DNA of 64,000 bases from Symbiodinium natans (GCA_905221605.1 CAJNDS010000291.1:542589-606588); one strand, 5' to 3'; counted from the first letter of the stretch, positions 1 to 11,336 are shown. The notes: a model not told the origin generated them from the sequence alone. Translations and numbers: made by a program.

Positions 1-1093
1 GCCAACGAAGCTCTATGTCATCGGGCAGGAAAACGTACCTGCGCGTGGAGTACCTGGGCAAGTTGTTGCAGCTGGTATCCACTATACTGCTTGTGACATC
101 ATGTACCCTCAAAACCCGGAATCCTCGGTCCTCAAATAATTTCAAGTCCGAACGCTCCAGATGGCTTGCACCTTGGGACATCGGCCACAATTTCGTCACC
201 ATGCATAAGATCTTCGGACAGGGAAGCCAGTGAGAGTTTACTCTCTTATCTCCGTGTGTGGCCTTGTTGCCAATCGCAGTTATCCCGCGAGGGAGCTGTA
301 CGGGTCGTTGTGCGACTCATCATGGTACCATGGAGGCCCAATAACCTGGCAGGTTGGGTCGAGAGGCCTAGTGCCACGCATGGAGCCCACTAGACCGCTC
401 TCGAGCGATGAGTAACTTTCAGGTGGATGGGCAACAGAGGGCTAGTCCCAAGAGCAAGAATGGTGGGTCTTAGCACCCGTGTGGCCCGAGGTGGGGCCTA
501 ATGGAGGTCCTCCGGACCGCAATAGAGGCCTTAGCGCCAATGGAATTTTATGGATGGATTGGCGATGCTCGGCTCCTTATTCAGCCTTAACCTTTTCTTT
601 TTTTTTTTAGTTGCTAGGATCTGTGTGACGCCATGTCTTCTTTCACTTTCCCGTTGTCGGAAGTACCGCATGTTTTGGGCCGTCCCCTCTGACCGAGGGG
701 CGTGTGTGTGTGTGCACCCTGATTCTAAGCTAAGGGTTTTGGAAAGTCTCTAAGGCTTGGCCGGACATTTCGTATAGAAGACTGACGGTGAATGTGTTTA
801 TGCAGGGGGCGCGAGGTCCTTTGACATAGCTCGCGCCAACGAAGCTCTATGTCATCGGGCAGGAAAACGTACCTGCGCGTGGAGTACCTGGGCAAGTTGT
901 TGCAGCTGGTATCCACTATACTGCTTGTGACATCATGTACCCTCAAAACCCGGAATCCTCGGTCCTCAAATAATTTCAAGTCCGAACGCTCCAGATGGCT
1001 TGCACCTTGGGACATCGGCCACAATTTCGTCACCATGCATAAGATCTTCGGACAGGGAAGCCAGTGAGAGTTTACTCTCTTATCTCCGTGTGT
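1..1093. repeat. Direct duplication with 834-base period
   Basis: Bases 1-259 recur at 835-1093 with no difference that I could see. The copy spacing is 834 bases and the left copy runs off the window edge, so this may be the end of a longer tandem array. Between the copies (260-834) lies unique sequence with a short T-run near 600 and a small TG run near 705. The second copy ends exactly where the TG-rich tract begins. One minus-strand open frame of about 100 codons covers 725-1036, but it matches no family I know, so no gene is called. Confidence 0.85.
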
Positions 1094-2052
1094 CTGTGTG
1101 TGTGTCTGTGTCTGTGTCTGTGTCTGTGTCTGTGTCTGTGTCTGTGTCTGTGTCTGTGTGTTTGTCTGTGTGTTTGTCTGTGTGTTTGTCTGTGTGTTTG
1201 TCTGTGTGTTTCTGTGTGTTTGTCTGTGTGTTTGTCTGTGTGTTTGTCTCTGTGTGTGTGTGTGTGTCTGTGTGTGTGTGTGTCTGTCTGTCTGTGTGTC
1301 TGTGTGTGTCTGTCTGTCTGTGTGTGTCTGTGTGTGTGTGTGTGTGTGTGTGTCTGTGTGTGTGTGTGTCTGTTTGTGTCTCCGCGTGCCTGTGTGTCTG
1401 TGCGTCTTTGTGTCTGTGTGTCTGTGCCTCTGTGTCTCCGCGTGCCTGTGTGTCTGTGCGTCTTTGTGTCTGTGTGTCTGTGCCTCTGTGTCTCTGTGTG
1501 TCTTTGTGTCTGTGTGTCCGTGTGTCCGTGTGTCCGTGTGTCCGTGTGTCCGTGTGTCCGTGTGTCCGTGTGTCCGTGTGTCCGTGTGTCCGTGTGTCCG
1601 TGTGTCCGTGTGTCCGTGTGTCCGTGTGTCCGTGTGTCCGTGTGTCCGTGTGTCCGTGTGTCCGTGTGTCCGTGTGTCCGTGTGTCCGTGTGTCCGGGTG
1701 TCCGGGTGTCCGTGTGTCCGCGTGTGCGCGTGTGCGTCCGCGTGCGCGCGTGCGCGCGTGCGCGCGTGCGCGCAGCGCGCGTGCGCGCGTGCGCGCGTGT
1801 GCGCGCGTGCGCGCGTGCGCGCGTGCGCGCGTGCGCGCGTGCGCGCGTGCGCGCGTGTGCGCGTGCGCGCGTGCGCGCGTGTGCGCGTGTGCGCGTGTGC
1901 GCGTGTGCGCGTGTGCGCGTGTGCGCGTGTGCGCGTGTGCGCGTGTGCGCGTGTGCGCGTGTGCGCGTGTGCGCGTGTGCGGGTGTGCGTGTGTGCGTGT
2001 GTGCGTGTGTGCGTGTGTGCGTGTGTGCGTGTGTGCGTGTGTGCGTGTGTGC

Positions 2053-2083
<31 letters not shown>

Positions 2084-2126
2084 CGCGTGTGCGCGTGCGT
2101 GTGTGTCCGTCTTGTGTCTCCGTGTC

Positions 2127-2158
<32 letters not shown>

Positions 2159-2160
2159 TC
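1086..2160. repeat. Mosaic TG/CG simple-sequence tract
   Basis: About 1.1 kb of almost pure simple sequence that changes unit in blocks. TGTCTG units come first, then ten-base TGTGTTTGTC units to about 1250, mixed TG/TC to about 1510, roughly two dozen copies of the eight-base unit GTGTGTCC to about 1700, CG-rich GCGCGT to about 1860, GTGCGC and GTGTGC units to about 2050, then TG again. Open frames cross the whole tract on both strands because the units contain no stop codons. They are artefacts, not genes. The alternating pyrimidine-purine part (about 1730-2160) is a classic Z-DNA-forming composition. Confidence 0.95.
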
Positions 2161-2264
2161 TGCGTGTGTCTATGCGTGTCTGTGCATCTTGGCATCTGCG
2201 CGTCAGCGTGTCCGTGTGTCAGTCTGTCAGTGTTACCTGTGCAAGAACTTACAGCGCCTTCGTG

Positions 2265-2385
2265 CACCAACAGCGGCCGCTTCGCCTCCAACTGGCGTTC
2301 TGCGAAGCATGCTGCTCGCACAAGGGCCTTCCGAGCAAGGTGCACTTTCACGTGCACTTGACAATGCGGAGTTTGGTCGCAGAAA
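2265..2385 (-). CDS. Possible exon, unidentified
   Basis: The minus strand here reads as an amphipathic, Arg/Ala/Leu-rich stretch containing [19 protein letters not shown], unlike the simple repeats next to it. No domain is recognised. Splice borders were not fixed. The call rests only on coding-like composition and on lying on the strand of all recognised genes in the window, so it may be chance. Confidence 0.2.
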
Positions 2386-2389
2386 GACA

Positions 2390-5090
2390 TTGCTGGCCTG
2401 AAGATGAAACACCCTGCATAATGCTCCAAGACCACAACTTGAATTACAAATTCATTCCAGGACCAAGCATGGCTATCGGCGGCACACACACTGAGCTTCG
2501 TCCTGCTCCCCGTCTTCTGCGAGGATGCAGCGGTGATATTGAAAGCCTGCTGATGTGGCAGCAGGAGCTGTGACAATGTAGAAAAGACCCGACACGACGG
2601 TGCAAACAAGCTCCGCTGCCGATATTCGGACTGCTTCTTGTGCTAGTGTCTGTCTGCCTGTCTGCGCCTTACTGCTGCAAGGCCACATTGTCTACAAGGA
2701 ACCCTGCAGTCAAAGCACACAGAGCGCGCTCATCGTCGTCCAGCTCAGAGTCGTCCGGATTCCTGAGGGCTGCCCGTCATGCATTCGGGGATTGTTCTAG
2801 AGGGCATCTTAATTAACATGATCAAGCACATGCATCACGGGGTCCAAATCTTACATGAAGCAACATATGATATTGAAGAGCGAGTAAGTGTGATACAGTG
2901 ATACTCTGTTGTGAGCCTACACGATACCGACACGGTTTGACGCAAGGGAAACGGCGCATGCGCCGGCCTCCGATTTTTCGGGCAATACGGGGCGCCTACA
3001 ATTTGTCGAATCTCAGCCAATGGTCGCACTGGCAAAGTAGTTGGGCTCGCTGGCGCTTACGTTGATGATGGTCCTTTTCACACCAACCACAAACGCACTG
3101 GCTTCTCCTCAACGCAGCTACAGAGAGCTACGATACACTGTACACTGCAGTGGCCTCTCCTGATGGGCACGCAGCCCGCAGACGGATCCAGCGGACGCTC
3201 GAACTCGTGCAGGGCACTTCGCCGGCGCGCGTGCCTTCTCTTTGGAGAAACTTGGGAAGTTGGGAGTTTGGGAGTCTGGGGGAATGGAGGGGGGGAAATC
3301 AGCGTGCTTCGGGACTTGTGGGGTCTAGGCTGGCGAGCATTGCACTGCTTTGCTGACATAGCTGTGCCACATCGCGCCACAGTGGCATCCGCAACGCACA
3401 TGAAACACACGTTGCTTCTTGCGGGTCATGGACGGACAGGAAAGTATGCGTGTCAGAGGTGGCTACTATAGGTTACTGGCTCGACTTCATTGAGCCTTTG
3501 CAAAATAAATCCTTACCTAAACCAAAGGTTGCCTTTAGAGTTTCAGGGGCTTTGGGGGTACTCAGGGGGTCCGAGATCCAATTCTTGGATTGGGTGCTGA
3601 GGAGGTTGCAGTTTTTGGGGTACTAGAACCCTGTTAGGACCGCTAGGAGTCTTGAGCCAAGCCACTCCGCAGTTCCCAGGTACAAGCCTGAACTTGAGAT
3701 GAAGATACCGGGTACCAATTCACGATGGAGCTCACTGCAGGGCGCATGAAGCAAAACAGTCCGCCCACTCCGGAATCACACGGATCGTCGTCTCGCCGTG
3801 CTGTCTACCACGGAGCATCCGTCACACGGAACGCAAGCCTGGAGCGACCAGCGTCGGAGGTGGTGCCTCTGCAAGGCCAACCCACGCGAGCTACCACGGC
3901 ATATCTTCGGACAAGGATTTCGGCCAAACCGATCTGCCTCCTCGTCGTCAGCAGCATCGGCAGGCACGGACATCCCTCGAACTCTGGAGTGGGAGTGGAC
4001 CCTTCATGCATCACACAAGTCATGTCCTCACCGTCGCGTCTAGGCTGACGCAACGCTTTGCAAGACTTTGCAAGCGACCTCCTTGCTACAACTGCTCAGT
4101 GAGTCAGTATGCGTTGCTATTGCTCTTCCTGCCAACTGGGCTGAAGCTGGGGCCAGCATGATTGAGCCGTGGCGCGGCACTCAGGCCAGACATTCAATGT
4201 ACTGAAACATGCAAAACCTAACATTAGGACAGGCTTGCGGCGCACGGCTTGTGGACAAAGGGGTTCGGGGTGTAGAGACGCAAGTAAGTAGGCTTGGGAT
4301 GAGCAGTGATAGGTCCCCCCCCCTTCCCGACCCCGCCCCACCCCAAACCTGAGTGGTTTCCGGGAAGAAGTTCTTACTCTACAGGGCTTGTACGGAGTGA
4401 TTCAGTGACTGAAAAATCTTCTTCTTATCTGGCAAGAACCAAAAGGTCCTCCAACACAGCCGACAGCTCGGGGTCCAGGGGTGATTCGGACTGAACCTGA
4501 ACATCGGAGTGTCGTGAAAAGGCGGAGCATTTAGCGTAACTTCTGGCACGGCTTCACTTGAGAGCTCTCAAGGTTCAAAAGAATCTTAGGGTGTAATTAG
4601 GTCTACGGCTGCAAGTTGCAAAGTCCAATGCTCCTCAGACCTGCTCTTGACTTTCTTAATCTCCTCCTGGCCCCAGGCACCGTGAGCGGCACCAGCAGAT
4701 CTCGCAAACGCTGCTGGCACCAGCGGTCCACCTGCAGATCAGAAACGATCAGCACACATCTTTCCACCGCGCATCATCTTCTTGTATCTTGGTTGGTTGC
4801 CGGTGCCTGCCATGCTTGCAGACGAGATTCCACCAATTCGATTTTCATGTTGAGTACTGATTAGCTTCCTCCGTCCCACACTTGTGTCCCTCTGTGCAGA
4901 GCACTGTCCGTGAGTTTCAGACCTCAGCCTCTGAGGCTCAACAATCTAAGATTCCTGCTCCTGCTTGCGAAAGCCAATGATTTTGTGGGGTAACTCCTCC
5001 AGAACATATTTTTCCCTCGCGAACAACCCCCCCCCAAAAAAAAAAAAAAAACAACAACTTCAGGGTATCGGACAATGAGAGAGAGAGAGA
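2390..5090. other. Gene-poor stretch, mixed sequence
   Basis: No recognisable gene. Several short open frames overlap on both strands without coding-like composition. Short decayed TTTAGGG-like pieces occur near 3536-3570 (TTTAGAG, GGGGCTTTGGGG). A C-run followed by about 16 A residues lies at 5028-5051, and a short GA run at 5081-5092. Confidence 0.6.
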
Positions 5091-5099
5091 GCCCCCAAC

Positions 5100-5885
5100 A
5101 GGCAAGCAGCTAAAGCTCAACAGATCGGTAGATGGGTGATCTGGAGCCTCTCTAGCCGAAGCAACGACATCATCATTGCCAGAGAATTTTACATCGGTGC
5201 CGTGCGGTTGGGCTGCTACACGCGATCCTTCCTCACCGTTGCTGGCACTGGACATTGACACCATCTCCAGTGTGGGGGTGCCTGCTTTGCCTCCCACATC
5301 TGCGATGTCTGCACCTGCCCTCGTGCCTGCCACACAGACCGAGGGCATGGGAGTGGCAAGAGGCATCGGGCCCAAAATGAACTGCTGAAGGCTGAAGTGG
5401 TGCAGTGGCGGTCTCAGGCACCGAAGTACCGTACCAAGAGGCCTACAACAGCTTGAGGATGGCATGTGCCAAGTGCCTGGATCTGCTTCCTGTGCTCTAG
5501 TCTTTGGTCCCTGGCATGGAGTCAAGAGCTAAGATCGTGAAACTGGCAAAACATTGAGGCCGGCTTGCGAATTTCGAAGCAGCATGGTATGGACTGCTCT
5601 CTCCGCATCTAAACACGATCAGCTCTGCAGGCCTCAGGCTCCCCAAAACCAGTGAGCCATCCTTAAATCGGCTGGCCTCCAAGCATCGTCCTGCGACCAT
5701 TGTTCCTCCTTCTTCACTTTGTCCAGGACCTGTGGCTTTTTGCTAGCGCGTCAACATGTGAAGACGATGACATGGGCCCTACCAGCTCCCCACTCCTCAG
5801 CTACTTCCATTCTAGCAGAACAAGGCGAACAAGGTGCTGCAGAATTTGCTGGATGTGTAGAGGATTTGCCTTCTTCTTCTGATCC
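5100..5885 (-). CDS. Possible two-segment gene, disordered acidic protein
   Basis: Two coding-like minus-strand stretches. The first (about 5885-5760) begins SEEEGKSSTHPANSAAP and continues with MEVAEEWGAG. The second (about 5390-5100) is rich in Ala, Gly, Ser, Asp and Glu, contains AGADIADVGGKAG and FSGNDDVVASAREAPDH, and ends beside a GA run and a poly-A/C run. The composition suggests an intrinsically disordered region. No family is recognised and the join between the stretches was not determined. They could belong to one gene read right to left, or be unrelated. Confidence 0.3.
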
Positions 5886-5929
5886 AGCTCGGCGCTTTGG
5901 TCCCACGCACGAGCCTCGCTGCAATCTCT

Positions 5930-6120
5930 GTACTATTCTAATATTCTATGATTCTGTTAACCTATTATTCCATTATTCTATTGTTCCATTATTTTAGCAT
6001 TCTACTATTCTATTCTACGATTATTTGATTATTTTATTCTTCTATCCTTCTTCCATTATTCCAGTATTCTATCATTCCATTGTTCGACTATGCTATTATT
6101 CTATAATTATGTGGTTCCAC
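5930..6120. repeat. AT-rich ATTCTA/ATTCCA degenerate repeat
   Basis: About 190 bases built from degenerate ATTCTA, ATTCCATT and TATTC units, sharply more AT-rich than its surroundings. It looks like an aged microsatellite and has no coding content. It sits just downstream (in minus-strand sense, upstream) of the coding-like segment at 6258-6778. Confidence 0.75.
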
Positions 6121-6257
6121 TATTTCTTTGTTTTCGATTGCAGTTTTGCATCACACTAATGAGATTTTGCATTTTGCGTGAATCAACATTGCTATATGAT
6201 TACATTCCTTAAAACATGATTAAATTAAATGCTCTTTAAACTTCAAGTATAGTCAGA

Positions 6258-6778
6258 CTATTTTGTTTCCTTGATCATCATTGATCGAACATTATGAGTA
6301 TATTGTTGTCTCCGAGCCTCTCTCTGCTTCACGAACTCCTCAAACTTCTCAGTTTTGGGCCTCGGCCAGGTCACAAAACTCTGTCGAGGCTCTGCCTGTT
6401 CTAGATCAAAGCCCTGCAGCCAAGGCAGGCTAGGGACCTGGCTTGCCTTTGGACTCCTCGGTGGGAGTCGCACATGGGCCAGCATCCGTTCTACAAATTC
6501 TCTGGCGTGGTTGAAGCTGTGTCGTAGGACATTAAGAAGTCGAAGATGATCCGAGTGTCATCAATTATGTTCAGCAGCTTCTGCTCTAGCTCCAGGGTCT
6601 GCGTCTTCTCGAGTTCCTCAGGCTGAACCATTTGCGTGTTTGCCAGTCTCAGCTGTATCACCACACTGGTCCGCCTTCTTGCGCACGGGCTCCATCTCTT
6701 TCTCACGCGCCTTTCCAACGGCTGATCTGCTGATCTTTGGTGAAAACGCACGAACCGATCCCAGTCTGCCAGAACCAT
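6258..6778 (-). CDS. Possible C-terminal exons, unidentified charged protein
   Basis: Two minus-strand open stretches abut here. The right one (6778-6491) contains EELEKTQTLELEQKLLNIID and stops after ASTTPENL. The left one (to the stop at 6258) contains RHSFNHAREFVERMLAHV, then SLPWLQGFDLEQAEP and a basic tail EKFEEFVKQREARRQQY. The left frame is already open for about 50 bases inside the right one (SDHLRLLNVLRHSFNHAREF), so either a small intron or a one-base frameshift separates them. Helical, charged composition suggests a coiled-coil protein end. No family is recognised. It could be the 3' end of the gene at 7745-8870. Confidence 0.35.
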
Positions 6779-6779
6779 G

Positions 6780-7700
6780 GAACTCGAAACAAAAACTGTG
6801 CGCTCTAAACTCTAAACCTTCATTCTAAACGTTTTTGCTCTAAACGCCTTCAGCTCTTGGCAACCAGCACGCGTTACGGGTTTGGGGATACGTGCTGGCA
6901 ATCTTGAAACTTCAACTTGGGGTTTGCACGACATCGCACGAAGTGGTGTACCGGTGTATCGGCACGGGCGTGTGCCGTCAGAGGCCCAGAGAGGCGCACT
7001 GGTTCTTATCATTTTCTACCCGTGCATCGGAACGGTGTGCACGCATCGCTGTGGGGGACCGTTTTGGGCGCATCTGCAGCTCTGTACGCCCTTACGCCAA
7101 CCGGAGAAGTGTACCGGCGTGTGGATTTGTCAGTGCGAGGCTGTTTTCACGACGCTGTTTGCGACCACCTTGCGACATTGAGAGTCCGCTTCGAATGGTG
7201 TTTTACTGCGTCTAAAACACCATTCGCAGCAGTCATTTCTTGTGTGACACGTTGCTTTGATGCTATCTTGCTTCAGGCATGTTGTCACATGTGCAGCTTT
7301 CTGCTTCAAGAGAAGCCCGAAGAGCCACCACTTGGCGAAACGCGTGGCGTGAAACCTCTTGAAGAGAAAAGATTGCTGCCTTGCCGCGGCTAGAGTTGCT
7401 GCCTGTCTCACGTGGGCTTGCATGAATCAGCCGTGCTGTATGACCTAACTGCTGCTTCCAGCTTTTCGGGTAGGTCAGCGGAGCGCATTCGACTCGCTGT
7501 TCTGCCAAAGCCCAGCCGGCTGAAATTCTTTGCTCCAAGCTGTTTCCGTTGATGCATCAGCGAAGGCTCTTCCTTTTTTTTTTTGTTCTTGCTCAGCGGC
7601 TAAGGTCTTGCGGACAGGTGCGAGGGTCACGCGGCGGTCACGGGACTACTGCCATCCCGAAGGGGAGGGGCCTGTGCACCACGCGGGATCGTGCGAGATC
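6780..7700. other. No gene seen
   Basis: Overlapping short open frames on both strands with no coding-like composition. I see no repeats beyond a few TCTAAAC/CTAAACT pieces around 6806-6845 that look like decayed CCCTAAA units. Confidence 0.5.
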
Positions 7701-7744
7701 ACTCTAAGGAGGAGGCTGTACAGAAACGAAGCGAGGCCACTCAC

Positions 7745-8870
7745 CGAACGCGACTTTGGTGACGCACGTGCTGTTGGCGTCCTCCCTCTTCCAGTCTTCA
7801 AGAGACATGCCGATGGCCTCGTCGAGCAGCTTGTTGACATCGCTCAGTGCTCTAGTGTCGTACCACTCGATCGCAAAACTCTTGAACTGCGGGCAGAACT
7901 CGGTGAGGAGGAGGTGGGTCCTTTCTTCAACCCGCCGCGCCAGCCAATCCTGGGTGAAGACGAGCAAGCGCATGAGCTGGACGATGGCATAGTTGTGGTT
8001 GATGGCGGTGCGGGCGTACTGAACGGTCCTTGCCTTGATGCGCGCGTACTTACACACGCCTAATTTAAGCACGCTGCTTGTGTTGTCTTCACTGCGTGCC
8101 CAGAGGACGTGCACGCAGGCCGCCCATCCTTGGCAAAGGTGGTTCAAGAGCTTCGAACTGAAGTAGGCCAAGCCGAAGGCTGTGGGCTCATGGTACAAAG
8201 TGAACAAGAGCTTGCGGAGCCGGTCCAAGACCTGTGCGAAGTTGCCCCCTCTTCATGACGAGCTGCTGGCGGACGGAAAGCACTTCGAGCGTTTGCGGGC
8301 ATCATGGCACTCGGGTATGCTACAGGCTAGCTGCGGGTCTGCGGTCCTACGGTGTTTTTTCACACAGAGAGCTCGGGGCGCTCGGAAATGGCTCGCAGAA
8401 TCGCACAATGTCTTTGTCGAACATGGCTGAAAAAGAATCATTTCCATCAGGATGCTCGGGGAGGGTGCGGTGCGAGTTGGTTGAACGGCCAACTGCCGCT
8501 ACGTCTCGATGGGTACACACCAGGGCATCGGATCAACAGAATTCATAAGGCTGCCCCGAAGGATCAGACAGGATCGGTCCCATGGGCGGGTACAACAGTG
8601 CAAGCTCAGGGAACAGGGCACACGCAGAAAGACAGAGAGAGAGAGAGGGAGAAAAAAAAGACAGATAGAGAGGCACACACTCTCAGCGCAAATGTGGATC
8701 GCAACCAAACATACGCCGACCGCCTCGTAGAGCATCTTGCCCTTCGAAAGCTTCTCGAAGGCACCCTGAGTCATTCGTTGCAGTGCGAGACCCAACCCAG
8801 AGCTCAGAGTGTGTTCAAAGGCTGTTTTAGGGCTCTGGGCGCAACTCTTTTTCTCACACAGCCTGAGTCA
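7745..8870 (-). CDS. Unidentified multi-exon gene fragment
   Basis: Several coding-like minus-strand exons in one order. About 8866-8725 carries RMTQGAFEKLSKGKMLYEA. About 8426-8352 carries FDKDIVRFCEPFPSAPSSL after a good TTCTTTTTCAG acceptor. About 8305-8255 carries TLEVLSVRQQLVMKR. About 8232-8130 carries LDRLRKLLFTLYHEPTAF and LAYFSSKLLNHL. A long exon, 8028-7745, carries YARTAINHNYAIVQLMRLL, FCPQFKSFAIEWYDTR and LLDEAIGMSLEDWKR, and ends at a GTGAGT donor. The long helical exon suggests a globular all-alpha region. I do not recognise the family. Between the third and fourth stretches the frame shifts by one base with no room for an intron, so one of the two may be wrong or the gene may carry a lesion. 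Confidence 0.5.
8633..8672. repeat. GA-rich microsatellite
   Basis: Interrupted GA run (GAGAGAGAGAGGGAG, then an A-run and GATAGAGAG). It lies in an inferred intron of the minus-strand gene fragment at 7745-8870. Confidence 0.85.
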
Positions 8871-9189
8871 AGCCCGGGATTTCGGCAACAAGTCGGAGTC
8901 CTTCTAAAGCATCAGGCCGTTCAGTATGTTCTTTGACGAGAAGAGCTGTCAGTTCTTACATCTTGCTGCCTCTTTCAGAGGAAGAATCGCAAACCCAGAG
9001 GCGCTGCCTCTGTGAGTCAAAACTCACACACCTTGCCATCCGCCCCCGCAATCTGAGCTGGGTGGACGCAGCATTCAAGCAACTGAGGCAGTTTTGTCGC
9101 ATCATAACCATGTGGGAATGTGCGGGATAACCACGTCCACCATCTCAGCAAGGAAGGTTAAGCATTTGCATCGCACACGAACTCATTTC

Positions 9190-9795
9190 ACGAACTCATT
9201 TATGCGGCCGCCTTGCCGCCCCTCATGCCCCAGGGACACACTTGTGCCCATCCAGGGCCAACATCAAATGCAGCGGGGGGGTGCCTTGCACTGCCCACAA
9301 GCAAATGCTGACCAGATGTTGTTGGCGCAGCCATTGCTCGGCAAAATTCAGGTCACACGATTCTCTGCCCCCACGCATAACCCGCACCCCTCCCCCACCT
9401 AAGCACGCTGGTCAGCTGAGGAAAACATCTCGAATTTGCCGTGCTTCGGCCTGGTGGCTTCAACTTTGGCTAGCACCTCGGTAGATCTCGGCATCTTGGG
9501 TTTTTGGTGGATCTCGCCGATTGCTATGGTTTTGTGCATCTGATGTTTTTGTGGGTTTCGATATGGATCTCTCCATCTCGTGCTTATGGTTCTCGCTGTG
9601 GCTCTCTGCATCTGTTTGTTTTTTGAGCGGATCTCCACATCTTATGCTTTTTTGGGTTTCGATAGGGATCTTTGATGATCTTTGCGGGTTTCGATATGGG
9701 TCCCTGCCTCTTCCGTAGCCTCCGATCGTTCCCCTTTTCTTCTGCAGCGATTGATGTGGAGCTCTAGATTCCCGACTTAAAACAGAGACCTGCAT
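9190..9795. repeat. Diverged repeat family, copy A
   Basis: The sequence from ACTTGTGCCCATCCAGGGCC at 9240 through GGTGGCTTCA near 9460, and again from the GATATGGATCTCT piece near 9560 to CAGAGACCTGCA near 9793, is clearly related to 11728-12195. Substitutions and indels are common, so this is an old copy. The middle (9530-9700) also repeats GGGTTTCGATATGGATCT-like pieces internally. No intact open frame spans it. Confidence 0.7.
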
Positions 9796-9939
9796 GGATT
9801 CACGGTCACTCCGCTCGGGCGACCACCTGGTCGAGAAAACGAGTCGAAAACGGGATGGGCCGAGCCAGAAAAACAGGCTCGGCCTTAGTCACAACACGGC
9901 GGGAACAAACAGTCAGAAGAAATCAGGAGCGTGACTTTT

Positions 9940-11150
9940 GTTTTGGCACTTCTTTAATGGTGGATGGGGGTTTGGGGGGTCCTCTATATGCGTGGGAAAT
10001 GGACAGTTTCATCTACATGTTAATAAGAGAACCTGTATTTTCATGAGTCTTACACCTGGAGCTGGAACTAGATGCAGTTGTCAAATTTGTCTTCTGTCTT
10101 CATCTCCAAGTCTAGGGTCAAAGGGTACATTGCGAACGTAACCAACCTCGCGACCGCACCCTTAGTAATCATACGGGAGACAGGTAGACTTGATGCACGC
10201 TATTTTCCATAGTATGATTAAGGCCCTTCTCTCTTTGTAAAGCCGAGGGTGCGACGAACTGGAGGCCTTGTTCTTGGAGCGTTTTAGCCTTGTTTATCGT
10301 GACTTGAAGGTTTTCTAATCCAATATCTTGCGAAGTAGCTTCCTCCTATAAATGACTTTAGATGACACATGATGACACGGCAATCCGGCACCATTATCTC
10401 GACTACTCCCTAATATGATTCTTTCAGGTGATGTTCTTCCTTCGTAATTCATTTTGACTTGGGTAATCTTTAGTTTCCTATGAGAGACGAGACCCAAAAT
10501 CACAAACCTTTCCGAAGGAGCGGGCCCAATACAAATCAGAAATCCTATCGCTTGGGATGTTTCCCCTTGTAGTAACAGTCCTTAATAGGGACTGTAGTAC
10601 CTCCTATGATCATCACTCTTAAGGACTCTTAGTATAAGGGGGGAACATCCCAACCTATAGCCTTATCGAAGGTGAGTTCTCTGCTTCGTGGGAATCGTGA
10701 TTGGCTGCCGGAAAAGGCTTACAACAAGCGTCTTTCTCATGGCCAGGCCCGTCCAAAAAATTGATCCACGAAAGGCCTGGATTTATAAACACTTAATGTA
10801 CAAGCAGCCCCCATCAGCCCCCTATAACATAGACAATTCACTTGGGGAGAACAAGGCCAAACTCTTTGAATTGGCCTCGAAAGTCGCAAATGAGACAATC
10901 TACTGAACCCAAGGCTTCCGAACGACTGTATGAGATATGCGACCTAACCGATTGTTTAAAAAAGTGCTTCTCAAAACCAAACAAAAACCACATCCATCAG
11001 CCCCTGAGATGGATTGCAGGAAACTTTTCTGCAAAACCAGTTCTCGAAAAACAACAGAGTCCCAGAATGAAAATTTTCCTAGGAGTCTTTCATCGTATTT
11101 GGATTTGGGAGGTTCTAATCAATGAAATGCTGATACACTGCGCGCGCATG
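9940..11150. other. AT-rich island with secondary structure
   Basis: About 1.2 kb visibly more AT-rich than the flanks. It contains short K/I/N-rich open frames on both strands: plus 10736-10906 with KAWIYKHLMYKQPP and NSLGENKAKLFELA, and minus 10503-10315 with SHRKLKITQVKMNYEGR. I recognise none of them. Two inverted-repeat structures lie inside (about 10148-10255 and 10551-10654). Base composition and structure are unlike the neighbouring DNA, which suggests insertion of foreign or organellar DNA, but I cannot name a source. Confidence 0.5.
10551..10654. repeat. Inverted repeat / stem-loop
   Basis: The left arm CTTGGGATGTTTCCCCTTGT (from 10551) pairs with the right arm AAGGGGGGAACATCCCAA (ending at 10653) with few mismatches. 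The enclosed 60 bases hold a second perfect seven-base hairpin, ACAGTCC/GGACTGT, at about 10575-10594. The size and shape would fit a small non-autonomous transposon or a structured RNA element. No target-site duplication was established. Confidence 0.65.
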
Positions 11151-11336
11151 TGCAGTAACCCCTCGCGTCTCTTTATGGCGAGTCTTCCCCCCCTTGACCT
11201 CACATGCTTTGTATTGTTTCGAGCATCCATCCAGAAGCCTTGTTCCCAGAATGCTACAAAAGGTCCTCCTCTTTACCTGCTTCTTAAGAGCTGATGTCAC
11301 GAAAGACTACCCTTTGTTGAAGCGGCTTTGGTCAGC

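Noticed and set aside
1000-2609. Open frames of 355-509 codons on three frames and both strands
   Set aside because: They exist only because TG, TC and CG units contain no stop codons. The predicted proteins are simple Cys/Val/Ser or Thr/His/Asp runs.
3645-3665. CTTGAGCCAAGCC, resembling part of the dinoflagellate spliced-leader complement
   Set aside because: Only about eleven bases agree and the rest of the leader is absent. I saw no convincing spliced-leader relic anywhere, though the scan was by eye.
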